Assembly (NCBI RefSeq): GCF_000156655.1
Contig: NZ_DS996841.1
Span: forward strand, 401,027 to 465,026
DNA: 64,000 nucleotides
Reading direction: 5' to 3'
Source of the DNA: Holdemanella biformis DSM 3989
GTDB lineage: Bacteria > Bacillota_I > Bacilli_A > Erysipelotrichales > Erysipelotrichaceae
Each line of letters begins with the position of its first letter. Position 1 is the first letter of the stretch. Below the pieces are notes generated by a model. The model did no database searches. It was not told the origin of the DNA and saw only the letters and a list, made by a program, of their open reading frames with translations. Made by a program: the position numbers and the translations under genes. Positions 57,799 to 64,000 of the stretch are shown one piece after another.

Positions 57799-58976
57799 TT
57801 AATCCTCTCTTTCTTCGGCTTCAACAGCCGCTATCTCTTCTTCTGTTACATTGCATTCATATAATTCAAACTCTGCATCTCTTGGAAGTACCAGCCGATG
57901 CTCCAGATATTTTTCAACATCAAAGGCATTTCTCTTGTCATAATCGGCAAGTTCCTTGTAGCGTTTATGCTTGGTGATATCATACTTATTGCTAAGGAAC
58001 GGCCGCACTCCACGGAGCTGCAGGATACATTTATCACCATCCATGACCGCCAGCTCATCTCTACTCATCAGTTCTTTTCCAGTCTTTTGATAGTTCAGCC
58101 CATAGGATCGGTTGCTGCCTCTGGTGTCTGATGTGTTGTAAAGATCAATGGTTTCCTTTCCCAAAGTTTCTGATATTTCTTTCAGTGTGGAACTTTCCTT
58201 TCCACCCAGGAAAAGAACGGTGTCACAGTTACCCGTGATCGTCTCAGCCGCATCCTTATAGATGGTTTTCAGCTGAGATTGTGACTGCAGAATGATAGAA
58301 GCGGAGATTTCCCTGCTTCGGATCGTAGCAATCAATTTGTCGAATTTTGGGATCTGTCCGATATTGCTGAACTCATCAAGAAGCAGTCGTACATGATAGG
58401 GAAGCCTACCTCCATGCTCATCATCCGCCTTATCACAAAGCAAGTTAAAGAGCTGAGTGTACATGATCGCTACCACAAAGTTGAATGTGTCATCGGTATC
58501 ACTGATGATGACAAACATGGCTGTTCTCTGATCGCCGATCATATCCAGTTCCATTTCGTCATACGACATGATTTCTCTTAGCTCCTGAATATCAAACGGT
58601 GCTAGTCTGGCACCACAGGAAATCAAAATCGATTTTGCAGTTTTGCCGGCAGCAAGCTTGTACTTGCGATATTGCCTTACTGCAAAGTGTTCCGGATTTT
58701 CTGCTTCCAGTTCTTCAAACAATTCATCCACCGCATTTTTAAATTCTTCATCATCCTCCCTGGTCTCACTGGCATTGATAAATTCCAGCAAAGTAGAAAA
58801 GTTCTGTTCTTCCTCTGGTGCCTCATACCAGATGTATCCGATCAGTGCAGAATACAAAAGACGTTCGGCCTTCACCCAGAAATCTTCCGTTGATTTTTCG
58901 CCTTCACCCTTGGTATTTGCGATAATGGTATTGACCAGCTTCAAGATGTCTTTTTCACTCCGGATATAATGGAACG
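57799..58976 (-). CDS. VirD4 coupling protein, exon 2
   Basis: Begins CG-TTC-CAT-TAT-ATC (P-F-H-Y-I) at 58976 and encodes 391 residues of the ATPase core: DILKLVNTIIANTKGEGEKS, Walker B-like VRLLLDEFSNIGQIPKFDKL, QSQSQLKTIYKDAAETITGN and ADYDKRNAFDVEKYLEHRLV. Together with exon 1 (646 nt) it gives 1824 nt, exactly 608 codons. Without splicing, a frame reads from the intron end into this exon, but it would lack Walker A. Confidence 0.9.
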
Positions 58977-61676
58977 ATAGTGATAGGTAACCCTTTGAAA
59001 TTATCTCCGGGTTTTCCCCCACTTCACACCGGACATGCGACTTTCACCGCATCCGGCGTTCCATCAAGCATAGTTTCAGCAGTGATACACAATCACTCTT
59101 TCACATTGGCTAAGTTTGCTACTTTGCTGCCAATAGCGGCAGTCCTGCGGTAGCACGCAGTTTGTTCACTTTGGTAATAACTTTGGCATTCAGAGAGTAT
59201 TCCTTCACCAACGCCACTACAGACATCATGTCTTCCGAGCTGACTATTGCCAATCCCTGCAAAGAAAGAAGCAACAGGTTCTGGTAGCTGTCATTGCCCT
59301 TCTTACAATTGTTTGTTTTCCTGTAACAGATACAGGTTTGAACATCCAGTTTCTTCCCGGTGATTGCACATTTACCGTCTTGCCCTGCATAGAGGGAGAC
59401 CCGGTTGTCGTTGTATCTCACTGATTCGGTCGGTATCGGATGCCTCATCAGCCAGAGCATTGAATTTACGTCAATCCTGAGATTATCGTGTATCTCTGCT
59501 CTACCTTCGGGCGTATACGGATTGATTTTTCGGCTTTTCCTCATTGGAATCTTGAATTGCACGTAGGCTAATGGAACCAGTGGCGTTTCTCCAATCCATC
59601 GCATTTGCTTCGATTTTCCGTATCGTTTCCTCAGATATCTGTTTTTGATCTCGCCCTGCTTCTTGATTCCGTCAATACGATGGAGAAGCTGTCCATTGAT
59701 TGGACGGGCGATATCGCTGAAATTCAAGTTGACCCTTGTCGCAATGCAGTAATAGTCCTGCACTCCGATAACCTTGGCATTATAGTCCCCCACATTCAGG
59801 CTTATTTCTTCAGCCGTCTTACTGCTTTGTATTGCCTTGACACTATCAGCCATTTCCTTGCTGATTCTGTGTATGGCTTTATCGCAGACATTTGAAGTTA
59901 TCACCCACGAGTTACTTTTGCGCCGCAGTTTTATGCGAAAACCCAGAAACTCACTGTCACGTTTCCTGAGATTAGTCACTTTTGACTTTTCATCAGACAC
60001 TTCCAGTTTTAGCCGTTTCCATAGCCAGTCTTTGACTGCATAATAGGTTTTCTCTGCATCCTCTTTGGTTCTGCAAAATATCTTGAAATCATCCGCATAA
60101 CGGACAATCCGCATCTCCTTGAGGTTGCTTTTCTTCAAGGCTGTATAGCTGTTGCACTTTTTCTCTGCGCCGTTGGGATAGTAGGTCACTTTACACGGAT
60201 GTTTCATGTGCCTCACCATTTCATCCCACTGAGAGGCAATCCACCAGTCCAGTTCATTGAGGACAATGTTTGCCAGCAATGGTGAAAGGATACCACCTTG
60301 CGGCGTTCCCTTGGATGGGAGGACGTTTTCTCCATCAGGCATTTCGATTGGCGCTTTCAGCATGGCCTTGATGATCTGAATCAACTTGGTGTCCCGTATA
60401 CCTAAAGTCCAGATCTGTTTTAGCAGCTTTCTGTGGTCGACGTTATCGAAGAATCCTTTAACGTCCACATCTACTACATAGTGAAGCTTGTTCCTTTGGG
60501 CGAGTCCATACGCATAGGAAATCGCATTTTCTGCGCTCCGACACGGTCTGAACCCATAAGAGTGCTCATAGAACTTTGCTTCGCAGATTGGCTCCATGAC
60601 CTGCAAAATACATTGCTGTACTATTCGGTCAATAATACACGGTATTCCCAGAGGCCTCATCTTTCCGTTTGGCTTTGGTATTTCTACTCTTTTTACTGCT
60701 TTTGGTTCATACCTCCTGAACTGTTTCTGGATGAGCTTTACAAACTTATCCTCTGGCATGACTGCCAATGATTCTATTGTCCGCCCATCCGTGCCTGCGG
60801 TATGACTGCCATCATTGCCTTTAATATTTCTGAATGCCAGCTTGATGTTGCTTGGGGCACTGATGATATCCATCAGGTGCCCAAAGACTTCACCACTTTT
60901 GCTGTCGGCATACAGACTGTCAAAGGTTTTCTGCATGTCATAGTATTCCGCATGGCGCAACTTGCTTTTCTTCTTAGCTTTTTGTGCCATGTACATCACC
61001 CCATTTCTATGAAACCGAGCGACAATTTCTTTTTCTTACTCGACTGCATGAATAGTGGTTGTGTACTGCTGACGTTTTGCCTGACTTGTGGCCATTCCTA
61101 ACCGTCCTCTTTTTCGCAGACGATATCATCGGTTCGACCACTGCTTTTCAGCAGGAATTCATCCGCTTATTATTCTTCGCCGGATTATCCAGTAGACTTC
61201 CTGCCTTTCCTTGTTCCGATAATCCTATCTGTACATACATACCTTTAGGTGTTCCCTCTGGGCCTGACAGCTTGGACACGCCTGTAACGTGCCACGGCGT
61301 TTCGTAACAACCATTTCTACTAAACCGTACTGCCTGGGCTTTAACCCACACACCCATTTCTGAGTGTGGCACTTTTAGACCTTTACATTCGGGAGCTTCG
61401 TCAGACATCTCTGTCATTCTCACCATGGGTATCTTATAGATCCCCGGCATATAGGATGCACCGTCCACCTCTGGACAGCTTTCGTCAGCTTAACCTGTTA
61501 CGGCATCTCTCTGCCGACTTTACCGGGCTTCACACAGAGTTTGGCCTCTGCATGCCGGAGTATCAGGGGAGGCGTTTCAGGGCGTTACCCCTTCATTCCA
61601 CCTCTCGAATTATCAGTTCACAGGACTGATTGAAACAGCGCTGTGCGCCGCCTTTTCAGCGACGAACAAGTCGCAC
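58977..61676 (-). mobile_element. LtrA-type group II intron inserted in virD4
   Basis: 2700 bp on the minus strand. 5' end GTGCGACTTGTTCGTCGCTG, 3' end GGTTACCTATCACTAT; a domain V-like hairpin (GCCGGATGCGGTGAAAGTCG) lies at 59043-59070. It interrupts virD4 within the Asn-Pro codons of M-H-Y-N-P-F-H-Y, after A-C-A-A-T-C. It encodes a full-length RT/maturase. Splicing would restore the coupling protein exactly, so conjugation depends on the intron's splicing efficiency. Confidence 0.9.
59119..60990 (-). CDS. ltrA: Group II intron RT/maturase (LtrA type) with degenerate HNH region
   Basis: About 623 residues from the ATG at 60990. RT motifs: RVEIPKPNGKMRPLGIPCII, YVVDVDVKGFFDNVDHRKLL, GTPQGGILSPLLANIVLNEL and the catalytic MRIVRYADDFKIF. 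The maturase region follows with QYRY-like segments (IKNRYLRKRYGKSKQMRWIG). The C-terminal HNH-type region keeps CAITGKKL and NLLLLS but the usual His-His pair is replaced (CYRKTNNC), so second-strand cleavage may be lost. It may act in trans on the related intron in maff2. Confidence 0.9.
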   Translation of the reverse strand: MAQKAKKKSKLRHAEYYDMQKTFDSLYADSKSGEVFGHLMDIISAPSNIKLAFRNIKGNDGSHTAGTDGRTIESLAVMPEDKFVKLIQKQFRRYEPKAVKRVEIPKPNGKMRPLGIPCIIDRIVQQCILQVMEPICEAKFYEHSYGFRPCRSAENAISYAYGLAQRNKLHYVVDVDVKGFFDNVDHRKLLKQIWTLGIRDTKLIQIIKAMLKAPIEMPDGENVLPSKGTPQGGILSPLLANIVLNELDWWIASQWDEMVRHMKHPCKVTYYPNGAEKKCNSYTALKKSNLKEMRIVRYADDFKIFCRTKEDAEKTYYAVKDWLWKRLKLEVSDEKSKVTNLRKRDSEFLGFRIKLRRKSNSWVITSNVCDKAIHRISKEMADSVKAIQSSKTAEEISLNVGDYNAKVIGVQDYYCIATRVNLNFSDIARPINGQLLHRIDGIKKQGEIKNRYLRKRYGKSKQMRWIGETPLVPLAYVQFKIPMRKSRKINPYTPEGRAEIHDNLRIDVNSMLWLMRHPIPTESVRYNDNRVSLYAGQDGKCAITGKKLDVQTCICYRKTNNCKKGNDSYQNLLLLSLQGLAIVSSEDMMSVVALVKEYSLNAKVITKVNKLRATAGLPLLAAK

Positions 61677-62322
61677 GATTGTAATGCATGGACTTTTTAA
61701 AGTTGATCGTATTTAATACCTTGATCCGGTATCCTCCATTTACCAGCATCTTCCCGCATTCGACGATGATCGTACCCTTCGGATCAGTGACCACATAGGA
61801 TACGTGATCCGTCATCTGCATAAGGTTGGGCTTCACATAGAATCTTGTCTTACCGGATCCGGAACCACCGATGACGATCACATTCTTATTTCTGGCATAC
61901 TTTGGTGCTTTTGGTCGGCTGTTCATGGTCAGACGTTCTGTTTCTGTGAGGATGACATTGTTTTCAAAGACCGGATCCATAAAGGGTTCGATGTCTTTTC
62001 TGTTTCCCCATCTTGCAGATCCATACTCCACACCTTGTCGGAACTTCTTTGCATTTTTAGAACGATAGTAGACCACCAGTTTTAATGCACCTGCAACCAG
62101 AACACCTACTGTAAGATCCTGCAAAGCGATACTTGGCAGCCAGCTTAAAAATGCCAATCGGAAATTGACTAACATCACGCCAAGTCTCTGGACCATGCTT
62201 TCTCCCAGGCAATGCCGGTACAGCCAGGATCCTTTATCTGCTACATAGAAGATAAAGAAATATGGGAGATTTAAGATCACCAGCCGTTTGACCTGGATCT
62301 TCTGTAATTTCTCCCGCATCAT
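61677..62322 (-). CDS. VirD4 coupling protein, exon 1
   Basis: Starts at the ATG at 62322 (MMREKLQKIQVKRLVILNLP) and overlaps the pcfB end by 4 bases (ATGA). Two membrane segments (about 15-28 and 60-85) precede the Walker A motif GGSGSGKT at residues 152-159 and VVTDPKGTIIVECGKML. The exon ends at MHYN, within the next codon. The 607-residue protein would recruit relaxase-DNA complexes to the type IV channel, working with PcfB. Expression needs removal of the intron at 58977-61676. Confidence 0.9.
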
Positions 62323-62882
62323 CGTTCCTGACCTCTGGATTTTTGTCTCTGCTTCACACGCTGGCGGTGCTTTGCTTTTCTTTCTACAGATTTCTGCAGT
62401 TTCTTTCTGACCGATGGTTTCTTCACCTGTTTCTTTTTCAGTTCTACTCCGGCATATTCCCGGAAAGCCGCTGTCATCACATCCACATCTTTAGCCTTAA
62501 AGAAGACCAGATATTTCGGTGGATCCGCACCGACTTCTTTTTTCAGGCTGTAATCAATCCCGTATTTTCTTGCCACACGGTCAAAGGATTTGATATTTTC
62601 ATCTGTGATCTTTATGTTGGAAAGCTGTACTCCCTGTGCATTCAGCTGCTTGATGGTCTGCTTTCCATGTGGCTTTTTCTTTTCAATCTTTTTTCGGGCT
62701 TTTTCCCTTCCTTTCTCCTGGGCCCGTCCGGTCTTTTCAGCCATTTTCACCTGCGTTGCTTTCTGTTTCCTCCGGTTGTCCATTTCCAGGAACTTCCGAA
62801 TGGCTGCTTTTAGCACACTGGCAGTAATCTTGACTCCCTGGATGCTCAGGCTGATCACTTTCTGATTTACTTCTTCCTGCAA
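62319..62882 (-). CDS. PcfB-family (DUF3801) substrate-receptor protein
   Basis: Encodes 187 residues. The core LSIQGVKITASVLKAAIRKF, QLNAQGVQLSNIKITDENIK, and SFDRVARKYGIDYSLKKEVG matches PcfB, which on pCF10 binds relaxase and the coupling ATPase as an adaptor. The C-terminus is extremely basic (KKKQVKKPSVRKKLQKSVER). The gene sits directly before virD4. It is the obvious candidate receptor for the C-terminal tails noted on other proteins here. Confidence 0.85.
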   Translation of the reverse strand: MQEEVNQKVISLSIQGVKITASVLKAAIRKFLEMDNRRKQKATQVKMAEKTGRAQEKGREKARKKIEKKKPHGKQTIKQLNAQGVQLSNIKITDENIKSFDRVARKYGIDYSLKKEVGADPPKYLVFFKAKDVDVMTAAFREYAGVELKKKQVKKPSVRKKLQKSVERKAKHRQRVKQRQKSRGQER

Positions 62883-63161
62883 TTACCCACGTCCTTTCTT
62901 TCCTTTCATTTCAGAATGAAGACGGGCAATACAATATCCGATGCATGGAACATGTTTTCCATACGGACAGCCACCACATGGTGTTGTTTTTACTGCTTTT
63001 TTCTTTTCCGGAAGCAGATAGTGGCACTGTTTCAAGCTACAGCCTTTCTTTTTGCCTTCCCACCAGTAACAATACTTGCAGGACCATGGCTTTTCTTCGC
63101 TGTACTTTCTTCCCTCAATAGCTGCATTTGGTTCTATAATTAGATCTTTATTTGTCTTCAT
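62883..63161 (-). CDS. Cys-rich small conjugation-locus protein
   Basis: Encodes 92 residues with ten cysteines in pairs (CKYCYWWEGKKKGCSLKQC, then CGGCPYGKHVPCIGYC), likely binding zinc or an iron-sulphur cluster. Conserved upstream of pcfB in Tn1549-like elements as I recall. Overlaps the small membrane gene upstream by 14 bases. Function unknown. Confidence 0.7.
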   Translation of the reverse strand: MKTNKDLIIEPNAAIEGRKYSEEKPWSCKYCYWWEGKKKGCSLKQCHYLLPEKKKAVKTTPCGGCPYGKHVPCIGYCIARLHSEMKGKKGRG

Positions 63162-63294
63162 TCTGTTCTTCCTCTTTTCTCATGATTTCTGTCAGTTTTT
63201 TCTCTGCCTGACTTCCGGCAGCAATGAGACAATACAAAATTGTAAATATTGCCGCTGCTCCCAGAAGAGCAACAAAAATAATGATATTTCTCAT
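63148..63294 (-). CDS. Small one-pass membrane protein at the head of the transfer operon
   Basis: A 48-residue protein: MRNIIIFVALLGAAAIFTIL, then YCLIAAGSQAEKKLTEIMRK and a charged end. One membrane helix followed by a cytoplasmic helix. GGGAGAAACC precedes the ATG at 63294. Similar tiny proteins (DUF3789-like) open transfer operons of related ICEs. Hypothetical but well supported by overlap with the next gene. Confidence 0.6.
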   Translation of the reverse strand: MRNIIIFVALLGAAAIFTILYCLIAAGSQAEKKLTEIMRKEEEQNEDK

Positions 63295-63314
63295 GGTTTC
63301 TCCCATCTAAAAAA

Positions 63315-63375
63315 GTGTCTTCGACACTTCAACTCCCCTGCCCCTCAATCTTGAGGGGATAGGGGTTTCTTTTTT
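63315..63375 (+). terminator. Hairpins between the ICE transfer operon and the IS91-like gene
   Basis: AGTGTC-TTC-GACACT at 63315-63329 and CCCCTCAA-TC-TTGAGGGG at 63341-63358, followed by a T-rich run. They may be terminators or part of the IS91-type end (ori/ter). Confidence 0.5.
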
Positions 63376-63400
63376 TCAACTTTTCATTCATAATAGGCTT

Positions 63401-64000
63401 ATGAATATCTTACAAAGAATCTTTACTGACGACTATGAAGAAATTAAATATACACTTCATCCCAGATCTACTGAGATGGAAAATATCGATAAGATGATCA
63501 ACTGTGGTGATCCATCTTTTGGCGGTGCCATGTACGGTTGTCCCCATTGCGGCAAGCTTAAATTTGTCCCATTCCGATGTCACAGCCGTTTTTGTCCTAC
63601 CTGTGGAAACAAGTATTCTATGGCACGTACTACTTCTATGTCTTTTAAGCTTGTTAATGTCCAGCACCGCCACTGTGTTTTTACTATTGATGAAAATCTT
63701 CGTGACTTTTTTCTTGAAGACCGTACTCTGCTCGACTGCCTCTTTCACTCTGTTACCAGTGTCGTCTCTCGTATGTTCTTCAAAATGAACAAGTCTAAAA
63801 ATTATACACCTGGTTTTATTATGGTACTACATACTTTTGGCAGGGATTTAAAATGGAATCCCCACATCCACTGTCTTATATCGGAAGGTGGTTACAGTGA
63901 TGATGGATTCTGGCGTCCGGTCCATCACTTCAATTATACTTATCTGCGTAATGCTTTCCGCACAGCACTGCTTGATGAAATGGGACGCAGACTCGGATCC
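63401..64000 (+). CDS. IS91-family (HUH/Y2) transposase, 3' end outside window
   Basis: The ATG at 63401 opens a frame to the window end (200 codons). MNILQRIFTDDYEEIKYTLH is followed by an N-terminal zinc-binding region (CPHCGKLKFVPFRCHSRFCP, then TCGNKY). The rolling-circle HUH motif is NPHIHCLISEGG. It is encoded against the ICE operon and abuts its promoter region, so the insertion may have displaced or cut the upstream part of the ICE. Catalytic Tyr residues lie beyond the window. Confidence 0.85.
   Translation, partial: MNILQRIFTDDYEEIKYTLHPRSTEMENIDKMINCGDPSFGGAMYGCPHCGKLKFVPFRCHSRFCPTCGNKYSMARTTSMSFKLVNVQHRHCVFTIDENLRDFFLEDRTLLDCLFHSVTSVVSRMFFKMNKSKNYTPGFIMVLHTFGRDLKWNPHIHCLISEGGYSDDGFWRPVHHFNYTYLRNAFRTALLDEMGRRLGS

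Noticed and set aside
59119..60990. Retron or diversity-generating RT
   Set aside because: RT motifs, maturase region and flanking intron domains identify a group II intron protein; no msr/msd or template repeat.

Overview
The window is a stack of mobile elements from a low-GC Firmicute, most likely a gut Lachnospiraceae (Clostridium cluster XIVa). The basis is Tn1549-type conjugation genes, Tn4451-type mobilizable elements, strong GGAGG ribosome sites and the DUF families present. I saw no rRNA, tRNA, CRISPR array or recognisable antibiotic-resistance gene.

Host element. An integrative conjugative element (ICE) of the Tn1549 kind runs through the whole window, mostly on the minus strand. 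From the right it carries a small membrane protein, a Cys-rich protein, PcfB, the VirD4 coupling ATPase (two exons around a group II intron), Maff2, a VirB6-like channel protein, PrgI, VirB4, an NlpC/P60 cell-wall hydrolase, DUF4315, DUF4366, topoisomerase TopB, DUF5688, an ArdC/YodL protein, a transfer-assisting protein and DUF4316. At the left edge are an excisionase, a protein with four HTH modules and the tyrosine integrase, which runs off the window. A plus-strand operon (6.09-9.81 kb) encodes a MobC-like protein, the relaxase, a small protein, ThyX, dUTPase and an XRE regulator. A hairpin-rich possible oriT lies upstream of it. An IS91-like transposase starts at 63.4 kb and runs off the right edge.

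Nested elements. IME1 (16318-27098, 10.8 kb) is a Tn4451-family mobilizable transposon inserted in topB at a GA dinucleotide. It carries TnpW, a VapE helicase, a CHC2 primase, a MobV relaxase, TnpV and a large serine recombinase, plus four cargo modules separated by direct repeats. IME2 (about 36186-56196, 20.0 kb) is inserted in maff2. It carries another large serine recombinase, a type I toxin locus, a primase-helicase, a MobQ relaxase, a DUF3791/DUF3990 pair, small cassette-like genes, SSB, a permuted PstS lipoprotein, a Na/Pi transporter, an EAL phosphodiesterase and TnpV. There are three group II introns: a class C-like intron with a broken maturase (47134-49000), an ORF-less intron in maff2 (56220-57556) and an LtrA-type intron in virD4 (58977-61676). 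Joining the predicted exons restores maff2 to 72 codons and virD4 to 608 codons.

Most interesting structure. Small accessory genes at 2.2-5.7 kb (MerR/TipAS, NTF2-like, ICMT, membrane protein, SdpI, GNAT) are separated by a short hairpin repeat, and the array is bracketed by near-identical 36-bp inverted repeats. A second group at 46-49.5 kb has a GNAT paralogue and carries the same repeat, split by the class C-like intron. This looks like a gene-cassette array with attC-like but non-canonical sites. IME1 separately carries repeated cargo units that resemble collections of immunity genes. Two relaxases, the ArdC/YodL protein and the DUF5688 protein share a basic C-terminal tail ending in [DE]M[ES]L, a candidate signal for secretion through the VirD4/PcfB machinery. 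TopB and Maff2 are broken by insertions, VirB4 has an apparent frameshift, and VirD4 depends on splicing, so the ICE may no longer transfer on its own.
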